A stretch of DNA of 64,000 nucleotides from Alicyclobacillus tolerans. GTDB lineage: Bacteria; Bacillota; Bacilli; Alicyclobacillales; Alicyclobacillaceae. A model generated the notes under the pieces. The model was not told where the DNA came from and did no database searches. It saw nothing but the letters and a program-made list of their open reading frames with translations. Of the stretch, positions 25,858-34,814 are shown one piece after another (the first letter of the stretch is position 1; every line of letters begins with the position of its first letter). A program made the position numbers and the translations under genes. The stretch covers positions 62,001-126,000 of the forward strand of contig NZ_JAJFNK010000011.1 in NCBI RefSeq assembly GCF_021739485.1. The letters run 5' to 3'.

Positions 25858-28266
25858 TTACAAATTCACCTCGACAATGGTCGCTCCGTCTCCGCCTTCG
25901 CCAGGTCCTCCCTGTGTCCAGGTGTGGACCAGGGGATGGCTGGACAAATGTTTGCGCACCCCGTTTCGAAGCGATCCCGTACCTTTGCCGTGAATGATGC
26001 TGACCCTTTGAATTCTGTTCATCACGGCGTCGTCGAGATACTTATCGATGCGCGGGAGGGCGTCTTCCACAATCTCTCCGCGAACGTCCAGCTCCAGACG
26101 CATGTCTTTAGGCATGCCGCGGCGAAAGTTTACAGGCTGTTCCACTTTGGGTTTTTCCTGCAACACTTCAATGTCCGAACGCTCCACCTTCATCCTCAGC
26201 AGACCCAATTGCACTGTGAGTGTCTTTAAGTCGGCGGACTGCTCCAGGACCTCTCCCTTTTGTCCCAGCGATTGAACTCGCACAATGGCTCCAATGGGAA
26301 CTTTACCGGCAGGCCCCGTGCGGCGGGACTTGCTTGACTGTCCTTCCGGGACGGCTTGCTCCAAGGCCTTTCGCAAATTGACAAACTCATGGTCTTTGCC
26401 CCCGCCCGACTTTTGCATACGCCTGAGTTCCTCAATGACGCGATTGGCTTCATTTTCAGCTCGTTTCACAATGTCCCTGGCCTGGGCTCTGGCTTGCTCG
26501 CGAATTCTCTCCGATTCGTCAGAGAAGGACTTCCACTTTTCTTCCCACTGCGCCCGCAGCTGCCCGGCCTCACTGCGCTCAGCCCTCGCAACCGTCCGCG
26601 CCTCTTCGGCTTCCTTGCGCGCGGTCTCCAAGTCCCGAATCAAATCCTCCACCCGCAGGTCCGAAGTGTGCATGAGGGATTTGGCCTTTTCGATGACGTT
26701 CTCGGAAAGGCCAAGGCGTGACGCGATCGCAATGGCGTTAGAACGGCCTGGGACTCCCACAAGCAAGCGGTATGTCGGTTTTAAGGTTTCGACATCAAAC
26801 TCGACGCTGGCATTGACGGCCTGGGACTCCGAGAAGGCGTACCCCTTCAATTCCGGGTAATGGGTGGTTGCCACCACATTGGCTCCAACGTCTTTGAGCG
26901 ATTCCAAAATCGCAATGGCCAAGGCAGCACCTTCGGTCGGGTCCGTCCCTGCCCCGAGCTCGTCGAGCAGAACCAAACTGTGCCTGGAAACCCTGCCTAG
27001 AATCCCAACGATGTTTCGCATATGGGAAGAAAACGTGGACAGGCTCTGTTCAATGCTCTGTTCGTCGCCAATATCCGCATAGACTTCGTCACACCAAGCC
27101 AGTGCCGTCTGTTCCCGAGCCGGGACAAAAGTGCCCGACATAGCCAACAGCGTCAGCAGTCCCACCGTTTTTAACGCCACCGTTTTTCCGCCCGTATTCG
27201 GGCCGGTGATGATGATCATGGAATACGAATCGCCTAGGGTGATGTCCATCGGAACGGCGGACTCTCTGGCAATCAGCGGATGGCGCGCTTCGCGAAGGTA
27301 CCATACTCCGTCTTCGCGAAGGGAAGGCTTGGTGCACGATTGGGCCTTCGCATAGGCTGCTTTCGCAAACCAGGTGTCCAGTTTTGCTAAGACTTGTGCG
27401 TTGTGCAGCAGTTCAGGGACGACTTGGCCGACAACGGCCGATAAACGAATCAGGATCCGTTCGATTTCCCGTTCCTCTTCCAAAGCGAGCTCGTGCACTT
27501 GACGGTTCAGTTCCACCACAGCCTGCGGCTCGATAAAGACCGTGGCGCCAGAGGCTGAGTAGTCGTGAACCACCCCGTGGATTTGGTTTTTAAACTCGAC
27601 TCGCACTGGCAAACACAGACTGTTCCCCCGCAAAGCGATGACCGGGTCCTGCAAGTACTTTTGCATGGAGCGCAACATCTGATCCAGCACTTGCCGGACG
27701 CGCGCTTCGGCTTGTCTGCGCTGCGAGCGGATCTTTCGCAGGTTGTCGCTGGCGTGATCGTAAATGGTCGCATCGTCGGCCACTGCCCGTTGGATTTCTT
27801 GCTGGGTCTGCTTGGCATCGAACAATTCTGCCGCGGTTTCCGACAACAAGACGCAGTCTAACTCTGCCTGATGCTGTTCCACCGCTTGGCGAACATTGCG
27901 GCCCCCTTCGATGAACCGCACGATGCGCACCAGTTCTTCGGCGGCAAGCACCCCGCCGATTTCTGATTTTTTCAGTGGCGCGCGGATGTCTGTGACGCCT
28001 CCAAAGGGCAGCCCGCCAAACCTGTAGATGAACGTCAACGCTTCGTCCACGGCATCGAGTTCCTTGCGTGCCGCTGTCACATTGGGCAAAGGAGCTAATT
28101 CGTCCAGGCGCTCCTTGCCTAGAGCCGTGGCCGCATGTTCCCGGATCTGGAGCTTTATCTTGTCAAACTCGAGTGTTCTCATCGAGGATTCGTGTTTAAA
28201 GTGAATCGTAAAAGGACGCGCCATTGGCTCGCGCATCGGTACTTGATGCACTAACTGTTCATCCAT
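25858..28266 (-). CDS. mutS2: Endonuclease MutS2 (ribosome rescue / anti-recombination ATPase)
   Basis: MutS2 is a MutS-like ATPase with a C-terminal Smr domain. It was first linked to suppressing recombination, and Bacillus MutS2 is now also known to split collided ribosomes. The 802-residue protein has the core and clamp region, Walker A GPNTGGKT (355-362), the following LVLLDELGAGTDPTEGAAL Walker B/ABC signature region, a long coiled coil (about 520-640) and the Smr domain (about 727-802, LDVRGEIVEDALPRIDKYLDDA and IIHGKGTGSLR). The start at 28264-28266 has a GAGAGGCGG site upstream but gives a 28-residue extension before the usual MRTLEFDKI; the ATG at 28180-28182 lacks a ribosome site. 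Confidence 0.95.
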   Translation of the reverse strand: MDEQLVHQVPMREPMARPFTIHFKHESSMRTLEFDKIKLQIREHAATALGKERLDELAPLPNVTAARKELDAVDEALTFIYRFGGLPFGGVTDIRAPLKKSEIGGVLAAEELVRIVRFIEGGRNVRQAVEQHQAELDCVLLSETAAELFDAKQTQQEIQRAVADDATIYDHASDNLRKIRSQRRQAEARVRQVLDQMLRSMQKYLQDPVIALRGNSLCLPVRVEFKNQIHGVVHDYSASGATVFIEPQAVVELNRQVHELALEEEREIERILIRLSAVVGQVVPELLHNAQVLAKLDTWFAKAAYAKAQSCTKPSLREDGVWYLREARHPLIARESAVPMDITLGDSYSMIIITGPNTGGKTVALKTVGLLTLLAMSGTFVPAREQTALAWCDEVYADIGDEQSIEQSLSTFSSHMRNIVGILGRVSRHSLVLLDELGAGTDPTEGAALAIAILESLKDVGANVVATTHYPELKGYAFSESQAVNASVEFDVETLKPTYRLLVGVPGRSNAIAIASRLGLSENVIEKAKSLMHTSDLRVEDLIRDLETARKEAEEARTVARAERSEAGQLRAQWEEKWKSFSDESERIREQARAQARDIVKRAENEANRVIEELRRMQKSGGGKDHEFVNLRKALEQAVPEGQSSKSRRTGPAGKVPIGAIVRVQSLGQKGEVLEQSADLKTLTVQLGLLRMKVERSDIEVLQEKPKVEQPVNFRRGMPKDMRLELDVRGEIVEDALPRIDKYLDDAVMNRIQRVSIIHGKGTGSLRNGVRKHLSSHPLVHTWTQGGPGEGGDGATIVEVNL

Positions 28267-28391
28267 TCAAGAAATGCCGCCTCTCGATGTGATTTGAAGC
28301 CCTGCGACAGATCCAAAAATCCCATTCATTGTACCACATGCTGTACTTTGTGACGGGGAAGCTATGACCAATCAGGAAAGGAGGAACCACC

Positions 28392-28736
28392 ATGAACATT
28401 CTTGGGACCGTAGTTCGGTTTATTGTGTCCGCATTGGTTCTGATGTTTGTCGGTTTCCTGGTACCTGGATTCGGGGTCATGAACTTCTGGACCGCCCTGA
28501 TTGCCGCTGTGGTCATTGCACTCTTAGGTTGGGCCATGGAAGCTTTGTTCGGCCGCAGGATATCCCCTTATGGCCGAGGCATCGTCGGATTCATTTCGGG
28601 TGCTATCGTTCTATATGTTGCCCAACTATTTGTTCCGGGCCTTCGCGTCACTTTGCTGGGCGCGCTGCTCGCATCGTTGGTCATCGGGATCATCGACCTG
28701 TTTGTGCCTACAGAAATGCGACGCAAGGCGACCTGA
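28392..28736 (+). CDS. Phage holin family 4-like small membrane protein (YvlD type)
   Basis: The 114-residue protein has four membrane segments covering almost the whole chain and resembles the YvlD family, named for remote similarity to phage holins but present in chromosomes of many Bacillota as a single-gene envelope protein. The start MNILGTVVRFIVSALVLMFVGFLVPGF and the PG-x(n)-LLGALLASLVIGIIDLFVP end are family-like. The ribosome site AGGAAAGGAGG is strong. It is a lone plus-strand gene between mutS2 and cvpA, closed by an excellent terminator. There is no sign of phage genes nearby, so a lysis role is not suggested. Function unknown. Confidence 0.82.
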   Translation: MNILGTVVRFIVSALVLMFVGFLVPGFGVMNFWTALIAAVVIALLGWAMEALFGRRISPYGRGIVGFISGAIVLYVAQLFVPGLRVTLLGALLASLVIGIIDLFVPTEMRRKAT

Positions 28737-28777
28737 GGCAAGACGAGTTCAGAGCATTAATTTTATGCCCGTTTACG

Positions 28778-28820
28778 CCAGAAAGACGATTCCACAGGAA
28801 TCGTCTTTCTGGGGGGTTTT
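28778..28820 (+). terminator. Terminator of the YvlD-type gene
   Basis: CCAGAAAGACGATTCC (28778-28793), a 3-base loop and GGAATCGTCTTTCTGG (28797-28812) form a perfect 16-bp hairpin followed by GGGG and TTTT on the plus strand. Confidence 0.85.
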
Positions 28821-28831
28821 GTCCACCAAAG

Positions 28832-29347
28832 TCATTGGGACGGGCCCGCACTGTTTCCGAACGTGACAGGCTGCGCATTTAACCACTGAATAATGACCGA
28901 GTTGTTCAACTGGGTCTGCAGCCTGGGATTGTTGATGTAGTGCGCAACTAATCCAGCTACATAAACAAAAGCAATGGCTAGAGCCAACCCGGCAGCGAGT
29001 CCAGCCAGTCGGTTTACTGTGGACAAAACAGGCAAACTGAACAGCGTATCCAACAAACCTGCCGCATATCTCAAAAGCAAATAACTCACAATAAAAATCC
29101 CTGCAAATGCGACTGCGTCGTACATGCTGCCAAGTACCGGAGCAAACAATCCCGGACTGGACGTTTGACTGTGCACTGGCAGCCAGGACCGAATTACCGG
29201 CGCAACGTAAGGCCTTAACCAAACGGAAATCAAATAAGCCAATACTGTTCCAAACAAACGGGTAATCTGCCGAAAGAGCCCGGTCCGGTATCCGTTCCAT
29301 CCGCCCAAGGCGACAATCAGCACGATAATCAGGTCCACGAGATCCAA
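28832..29347 (-). CDS. CvpA family membrane protein
   Basis: The 171-residue protein has four membrane segments (about residues 4-22, 30-48, 78-98 and 112-135) and starts MDLVDLIIVLIVALGGWNGYRTGLFRQI, the usual CvpA family opening. CvpA is required for colicin V production in E. coli; in Bacillota (YshB) its role is unclear and probably concerns the envelope. The start is TTG 29345-29347 after GGTGG. It follows zapA by 47 bases on the same strand. In Bacillus polX lies between cvpA and mutS2; here that gene is absent and the YvlD-type gene takes its place. Confidence 0.88.
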   Translation of the reverse strand: MDLVDLIIVLIVALGGWNGYRTGLFRQITRLFGTVLAYLISVWLRPYVAPVIRSWLPVHSQTSSPGLFAPVLGSMYDAVAFAGIFIVSYLLLRYAAGLLDTLFSLPVLSTVNRLAGLAAGLALAIAFVYVAGLVAHYINNPRLQTQLNNSVIIQWLNAQPVTFGNSAGPSQ

Positions 29348-29394
29348 ACTTCATACCACCCCTAAAAGTGGAGCTGCCGAAAAGTCCAAACCCG

Positions 29395-29664
29395 TCATTT
29401 CGTGGAATTCGTCTTGTCGTCCAGCAGATCCAATAGCTCCTCGTATTGTGCACTGAGCTTCTTGAGTTGGTCCGCAATGTTGACGGCGGCTAACACAGCC
29501 ACCCGTTTTTGATCTAATTGGGGATTGGTCGAGGCAATGCCACGCATGACTTCGTCCACATACTGTGCGACCGCGCGTAAATGCTCTATAGACTCCCGGC
29601 CTCGCAACGCGTACTCCGTTCCATAAATCTGAACTCGGATACGGTTTACGGAATCGTCACTCAT
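29395..29664 (-). CDS. zapA: Cell division protein ZapA
   Basis: ZapA bundles FtsZ filaments and stabilises the division ring. The 89-residue protein has the N-terminal globular part with RIRVQIYGTEYALRGRESIEHLRAVAQYVDEVM and a C-terminal coiled coil (about residues 50-85: VAVLAAVNIADQLKKLSAQYEELLDLLDD), the classic layout. ATG 29662-29664 has AGGGGAGG upstream. It lies between pheT and cvpA; the rnhC gene that Bacillus has here is missing. Confidence 0.93.
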   Translation of the reverse strand: MSDDSVNRIRVQIYGTEYALRGRESIEHLRAVAQYVDEVMRGIASTNPQLDQKRVAVLAAVNIADQLKKLSAQYEELLDLLDDKTNSTK

Positions 29665-29733
29665 GGCTGCCTCCCCTTTTTCGTACCCATGATATGTGGT
29701 GTACTTCTGTGCCCATTCATAAAATTCCTGCCG

Positions 29734-32181
29734 TTAGTGCGAACGCAATTGAGCTCCAAATTTAGCGGTCCAGTCTTGTACAATCGCAGATTCCAGCTCA
29801 GAAACCTCTTCATCCGTCAAGGTCCGTTCGTCCGAGCGATAGGTCAAAGCTACAGCGACGCTTTTCTGTCCTTCCGGTATGCCTGATCCCGTGTAGACGT
29901 CGAACACCTTGGAACTCTCTAGGATTTTGCTCGTGGCTTCACTGATGCGTTTCGCTTCATCGAGCAGGCTTTGTACAGACAAGTCCTTCGCTACGACAAC
30001 CGCCAAATCGCGCCGCGAAGCCGGGAATCTGGGCAGTTTCTCGACTCTCCACCGTTCGGATACGTACTTTTCGAGCAAGTCGAGGTCGAATTCCGCGTAC
30101 AGGGAATTTCCAATGTCTAACTTATCTGCGGTAAAGGGATGCAGTTCCCCGAAGGTGCCAATGCGTTCACCGTTTAACACAACTTCCGCGCTGCGCCGGG
30201 GATGCAGCCACGACAGAGCGATCGGCCGGAATTCCGCGAGTGCTGTCCAGCCCATGGCGTCCAGCCAGGCTTCCACCACTCCTTTGGCATCGTAAAAGTC
30301 GTACTTTCTAGCCCGCTTGCCGACACTGGCTTCCGTCTGTCCAAACCACAGCCCCGCCCACTGCGTCCGCTCGCACGGCTGCGCTGTCAAAGGCAAGGAA
30401 TCCGGCCAATAGACGCGGCCGATTTCGAATACCTCGCCGCCAGCCACTCCATGCGCCAAGTTGTAATGTGCCACCTGAGCCAATCCTGGCAGCATGTGCG
30501 TGCGAAGCACTGTGCGTTCCTCGGACATCGGCCTTTGCAACGGGATCATCTGCCGGTACGGAGAGGCGTCCGGAATGCGGAGGTCATCCAATTGCGACGG
30601 GTGGGTGAGGGTATACGTGAATACTTCCGTCAAACCGGTCCCTATTAATATGTCCCGGGTGCGCTTGACGAGTTTTTGTCGGACGTTTCGAACTCCGACG
30701 GTGGTCGCGCCCGAAGGCAAAGTCGAAGGGATGGAATCCAGTCCATAGAGCCTTCCAACTTCCTCGACCAAATCCGCTTCGATCGCTAAATCCGGGCGGC
30801 GCGTGGGAACAACAACGTCCCAGGTTCCGTCGGCAGCCTCCACTGAAAAACCAAGGCGTTGAAAAATGTCCAACATGGTTTTTTCTTCGATACTAGTTCC
30901 CAGCAATTGGTTGCACCGCGAAGGCGAGAACACAATGTGCTGGGCGGGCTGGGTTTGCCCAGACGCAGCGGCCACATAACTGCCCACGGTTTGCCCGTCG
31001 CACAGTTCTATCATAAGCTGCGTCGCGCGAAAAAGAGCACCGCGGACCGCCTTCGGGTCGATGCCTTTTTCAAACCTTTGCTGCGCTTCTGAACGAAGGC
31101 CAAGCCGTTGTCCAGTCCTGCGCACAGAAGTGGCGTCAAAGGCGGCGGATTCCAGAACCACTCTGCGCGTTTGCGACGTGATTTCGGAGTTTTCGCCTCC
31201 CATCACGCCTGCAATGCCGATGGCTCGGTGCACGTCGGCAATCACCACTGTGTCCTCGTTAAGCTGCCGTTCTTCTCCGTCTAACGTCACTAAAGTTTCG
31301 TTGGGCCGTCCTTGCCTGACCACAATCGTTTGTTCATGAACCTGGTCCAAATCGAAGGCGTGCAGGGGCTGTCCCCACTCGAGCATGACGTAGTTGGTGA
31401 TGTCGACGATTTGGTTGATCGGGCGAACCCCCATTGCCATCAGTCGCATCTGCATCCATAACGGAGAAGCATTCGCGCTCAGCCCTTCCAGCACCTGCGC
31501 TTCATACCGGCTGCACTGAGGCGTCTCAAGGGCGATGGCAACACTGGGCTGACTTTGGTTGACGGCAGATGTCTGGGGTTGGCGAACGTCTTCGTCAAAG
31601 CGAAGCTCAGTCCCGAACACGGCGGCCACCTCGTACGCCAAACCTCTCATGGACAGGCAATCGCTGCGATTTGGCGTCAAGTCGAGCTCCAAAACGACGT
31701 CGTCCAGACCCAGCAGCGGCACGATATCTTGTCCAATGGGCGCATCTTCCGGCAGCACGTAAAGTCCTTCCGTCTGCTCCTTTTGCAAAAGCCGCGTCTC
31801 CAAACCGATTTCTTGTGCGGAGCAAAGCATGCCATAGCTCTCCACCCCGCGAAGCTTCGCCTTTCCGATTTTCCCTCCCGGAAGAACAGCACCCGGCAAG
31901 GCTGTGGGCACCTTTTGACCTGCGGCAACGTTTGGGGCCCCGCAGACGATGGTTAGCAGTTCTCCGGTCCCGGCATCCACTTCACAGACGTGCAGACGGT
32001 CAGCGTTGGGATGCTGTTCACATGTGATGACCTGACCCACTACAACCCCCGATACACCTTGATTCCGGACCTCAATGCCATCTACGGCAACGCCTGAAGC
32101 TGTCAAGCGTTCAGCCAGCTCTTGCGGCGAAATGCCGGTCAGGTCTACGTATTCTGAAAGCCATTGATAAGATACCCGCAT
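29734..32181 (-). CDS. pheT: Phenylalanyl-tRNA synthetase beta subunit
   Basis: PheT forms the alpha2-beta2 PheRS with PheS and edits mischarged tRNA-Phe. The 815-residue protein has the N-terminal EMAP-type tRNA-binding domain (about residues 40-150, VVVGQVITCEQHPNADRLHVCEVD), the B3/4 editing domain, the B5 DNA-binding-like domain, the catalytic-like core and the C-terminal anticodon-binding FDX-ACB domain (about 720-815, PRFPASRRDLAVVVAKDLSVQ). Length is normal. ATG 32179-32181 has AGGAGGG upstream. It lies 79 bases after pheS and is covered by the same T-box transcript. Confidence 0.97.
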   Translation of the reverse strand: MRVSYQWLSEYVDLTGISPQELAERLTASGVAVDGIEVRNQGVSGVVVGQVITCEQHPNADRLHVCEVDAGTGELLTIVCGAPNVAAGQKVPTALPGAVLPGGKIGKAKLRGVESYGMLCSAQEIGLETRLLQKEQTEGLYVLPEDAPIGQDIVPLLGLDDVVLELDLTPNRSDCLSMRGLAYEVAAVFGTELRFDEDVRQPQTSAVNQSQPSVAIALETPQCSRYEAQVLEGLSANASPLWMQMRLMAMGVRPINQIVDITNYVMLEWGQPLHAFDLDQVHEQTIVVRQGRPNETLVTLDGEERQLNEDTVVIADVHRAIGIAGVMGGENSEITSQTRRVVLESAAFDATSVRRTGQRLGLRSEAQQRFEKGIDPKAVRGALFRATQLMIELCDGQTVGSYVAAASGQTQPAQHIVFSPSRCNQLLGTSIEEKTMLDIFQRLGFSVEAADGTWDVVVPTRRPDLAIEADLVEEVGRLYGLDSIPSTLPSGATTVGVRNVRQKLVKRTRDILIGTGLTEVFTYTLTHPSQLDDLRIPDASPYRQMIPLQRPMSEERTVLRTHMLPGLAQVAHYNLAHGVAGGEVFEIGRVYWPDSLPLTAQPCERTQWAGLWFGQTEASVGKRARKYDFYDAKGVVEAWLDAMGWTALAEFRPIALSWLHPRRSAEVVLNGERIGTFGELHPFTADKLDIGNSLYAEFDLDLLEKYVSERWRVEKLPRFPASRRDLAVVVAKDLSVQSLLDEAKRISEATSKILESSKVFDVYTGSGIPEGQKSVAVALTYRSDERTLTDEEVSELESAIVQDWTAKFGAQLRSH

Positions 32182-32260
32182 GATTGTCCCTCCTGCGTAT
32201 ACTTCGTACTTCGCTTGCGGTGCTGGCTCGCGATAGTTTTATTCGCGTTGCGCCATGAAG

Positions 32261-33313
32261 TCATAAAATCCGACTGAATTGCCTTAGCAACCGCAGGTCA
32301 TTCTGGTACAGCTGGCGGATGTCCTCAATGCCGTACTTTAGCATGGCAATTCGTTCAGGTCCCATACCAAAAGCAAATCCGCTATAGCGCGTGCTGTCGT
32401 AACCAGCGCCGTCCAAAACCTTGGGATGAACCATCCCGGCGCCTAAAATCTCGATCCACCCGGTGTGTTTGCAAATGCGGCAGCCAGCGCCATCACAGGC
32501 AATACACCGGACATCCACCTCCGCACTGGGTTCTGTAAAAGGAAAGAAACTCGGGCGCAGACGAACTGCTTGGTGGGGTCCAAATACCGCTTTCGCAAAA
32601 GCTTCTAAGGTGCCTTTCAAGTCGCTCATGCGGATGCCTTCGTCTACCACGAGACCTTCTATCTGATTAAACGCATGCGAATGCGTTGCGTCGTCTTCGT
32701 CGCGCCGGTAGACACGGCCAGGCACAATGACCTTGACTGGAACTTCTGGCCACATGCGCTCCATCGTGCGTACCTGCATCGGGGAGGTTTGAGTGCGAAG
32801 CAAAAGTTCGTCCGTCAGATAGAACGTATCTTGCATGTCGCGGGCAGGGTGGTCCTTCGGGACGTTTAGCATCTCGAAGTTGTACCGGTCTGTTTCAATC
32901 TCCGGACCCTCGGCAATCTCGAATCCCATGCCTAGAAATACGTCCTCAATCTCCTGGATGATGCGGGTCAGCGGATGCATTGCGCCGCGTCGGCGGGGCC
33001 GGCCCGGGAGGGTCACATCGACCGATTCCGCTGCGAAACGGGCCTCCATGGCTCGCTCTTCGAGCTGGTTCTTTGCCTGCTCAAAGGCCCGCTGCAACTC
33101 GTCGCGCACCTGGTTTACGAGTCCTCCGAGGACTGGCCGGTCTTCGGCCGCCAATGCTCCCATCTGTCGAGAGACCTGCGTGAGGGGACTCTTTTTGCCT
33201 AAGTACTGGACGCGCCAATCGTCGAGCAGACGATTCTGTTCGACTTTCTCCAGGCTTGATAACGCTTCTTCGCGCAACCCGCGAAGTTGTTCTTCAATCT
33301 GACGGATATCCAC
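32261..33313 (-). CDS. pheS: Phenylalanyl-tRNA synthetase alpha subunit
   Basis: PheS is the class II catalytic subunit. The 350-residue protein has an N-terminal coiled coil (residues 1-85), motif 1 in [28 protein letters not shown], motif 2 region [26 protein letters not shown] and motif 3 at [31 protein letters not shown]. The Cys-rich insert [17 protein letters not shown] is seen in many Bacillota. The longer frame starts at 33340, but the GTG at 33311-33313 is seven bases after AAAGGAGG and is the better start. The alpha-Ala position that controls p-chlorophenylalanine acceptance falls in the FAFGMGPER segment. Confidence 0.96.
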   Translation of the reverse strand: MDIRQIEEQLRGLREEALSSLEKVEQNRLLDDWRVQYLGKKSPLTQVSRQMGALAAEDRPVLGGLVNQVRDELQRAFEQAKNQLEERAMEARFAAESVDVTLPGRPRRRGAMHPLTRIIQEIEDVFLGMGFEIAEGPEIETDRYNFEMLNVPKDHPARDMQDTFYLTDELLLRTQTSPMQVRTMERMWPEVPVKVIVPGRVYRRDEDDATHSHAFNQIEGLVVDEGIRMSDLKGTLEAFAKAVFGPHQAVRLRPSFFPFTEPSAEVDVRCIACDGAGCRICKHTGWIEILGAGMVHPKVLDGAGYDSTRYSGFAFGMGPERIAMLKYGIEDIRQLYQNDLRLLRQFSRIL

Positions 33314-33404
33314 ACCGTCTCCTCCTTTAATCTGTGGCAAGGAACTGGGTTTTTAATTGGAAACTGTCTGCGCGGACTTGCAAACACAGCTTGTAAGCCC
33401 AAAA

Positions 33405-33720
33405 AATAAAAATAAAAAAGCAATCCTCCCCAAGGGACGAATTGCTCGCGGTACCACCCTTATTGACGGCAAATGGCAAACCATGCCGTCCACTTCAAAG
33501 GCGTAACGTGCCCTATACCGGCGCACCCTACTAGGGACCCCAAACGGTACCTTTCAAGTGCGCAGCTCAAAGGTGAACTTCGACGTCGTCCCGACTTGGC
33601 GTGTTCTCAGTCGACAGACACAGCCTCCCTGGAAAGCGGAACCGACTCTACTCTCCTTGTCACTGCCATTCCTGTTTCGCAATAAAATGCCTGCCCGGAC
33701 AACCCGGGCGAAGCATACTA
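33405..33720 (-). promoter_or_regulatory. Phenylalanine T-box riboswitch of pheST
   Basis: The T-box sequence AGGGTGGTACCGCGAG is at 33445-33460 (read in reverse). The specifier loop GAAG-TTC-ACCTTTGAG places TTC at 33575-33577, matching tRNA-Phe. The terminator is GCAATTCGTCCC paired with GGGGAGGATTGC (33420-33445), followed by a very T-rich tract (33402-33419). The leader is about 400 bases long. Confidence 0.92.
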
Positions 33721-33726
33721 CGCAAA

Positions 33727-33756
33727 AGTATAGCGAAACGGTTATGGTTTGTGCAA
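33727..33756 (-). promoter_or_regulatory. Sigma-A type promoter of pheST
   Basis: On the minus strand TTGCAC (33751-33756), an 18-base spacer and TATACT (33727-33732) precede the T-box. The -35 box lies inside the last codons of the cation transporter gene, which ends at 33742. Confidence 0.65.
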
Positions 33757-34689
33757 GTATGCGTGAAACTCTACCCCTTCTTCTTCGAGAGGGTCAACGT
33801 GAACCTGTACGGAAGCGACGTGCGGGACCTCCTCTTGCAACGCCAGAATCACTCTTTTCGCGATCTCGTGCCCTTCCCGGACTGTCAATTCGGAATGAAC
33901 AGAGACGCTGACCTCCGTGTGCACCTGATGACCGACCCAGCGTCCCCGTACGCCCGTAACGCTGCAGACGCCTTCAACCTGCGAGGAAACACGCTCGATT
34001 TGTTCCATGACAGAAGGCTCAATGCCGTCGAGGAGCCTGAGGAACACCAGTTTTGCAGAATCCTTGACGATAAACAGGATCATGACCGTAATGACCAGGC
34101 CGACAATTGGGTCCACGATGGGGAATCCGAACCACGTTCCCACTGCCCCCAAAATAACGGCAAGGGAAGTGAGGCCATCGATTTTGGCGTGTTCCCCGTC
34201 CGCCACCAAAGCGACGCTGCCCATTTTCCTTCCCATTCGTATGCGATAAACGGCCACGGCCTCATTGCCGATAAAGCCCAAGACCGCAGCCGCGACGACG
34301 GACGGGAGATGACTCGGAGTCCGTGCGTGAACGATGTGGTCATAAGACATGTAGCCCGTAAACAAGGCGCTAATAAAGATGATAAAGACGATGATGAGTC
34401 CAGCAATGTCCTCGCTGCGGTCCAGACCGTACAGAAAGTGACGGCTCGGCGGCCGCTGGCTGAGTATGAACGCAATCCCTAACGGAACTGAGGTCAAGGC
34501 GTCGGCAAAATTGTGAATAGCGTCCGCAAACAACGCGGTACTCCCAGTAAATAGTGTCACTGCAGCTTGCAGGGATGCGGTCACCAGCATTCCAAGCAAA
34601 GAAACGGCCAACACCTGCAGGGACTTTCGAAAGTCCACTCTGTGGTCCACCGACATGGGCTGTTGCCCCGTGTGCCCGACTGGCCCCAT
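33742..34689 (-). CDS. Cation diffusion facilitator family transporter
   Basis: CDF proteins export divalent metals (Zn, Fe, Mn, Co or Cd) in exchange for protons. The 315-residue protein has six membrane segments and the two metal sites typical of the family, ADAIHNFADALTS in segment 2 and DGEHAKIDGLTSL in segment 5, and a C-terminal cytoplasmic domain (about 225-315) with several His that bind regulatory metal. The metal cannot be told from sequence. The frame reaches 34758, but ATG 34687-34689 has AGGAGTG nine bases upstream. It stands on the same strand as pheST with the pheS promoter overlapping its end. A 14-bp tandem repeat lies just before its start. Confidence 0.92.
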   Translation of the reverse strand: MGPVGHTGQQPMSVDHRVDFRKSLQVLAVSLLGMLVTASLQAAVTLFTGSTALFADAIHNFADALTSVPLGIAFILSQRPPSRHFLYGLDRSEDIAGLIIVFIIFISALFTGYMSYDHIVHARTPSHLPSVVAAAVLGFIGNEAVAVYRIRMGRKMGSVALVADGEHAKIDGLTSLAVILGAVGTWFGFPIVDPIVGLVITVMILFIVKDSAKLVFLRLLDGIEPSVMEQIERVSSQVEGVCSVTGVRGRWVGHQVHTEVSVSVHSELTVREGHEIAKRVILALQEEVPHVASVQVHVDPLEEEGVEFHAYLHKP

Positions 34690-34717
34690 CCCGTGTTCAC
34701 TCCTGTTCCAGGCTTCA

Positions 34718-34745
34718 ATTGAACACCGTTCATTGAACACCGTTC
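34718..34745. repeat. 14-bp tandem duplication upstream of the CDF gene
   Basis: ATTGAACACCGTTC occurs twice in direct succession (34718-34731 and 34732-34745), without mismatch, in the 125-base spacer between the orphan gene and the transporter gene. Confidence 0.85.
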
Positions 34746-34814
34746 GCCATTGAGGCAACGAATTCGCAAAACGACTTTGTCACTCGCCCTGCGTCCCATA
34801 CACGGAGGGGAGGG

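Noticed and set aside
28392..28736. Prophage remnant because of the 'holin' family name
   Set aside because: The protein is a YvlD-type chromosomal membrane protein, with no other phage gene nearby.
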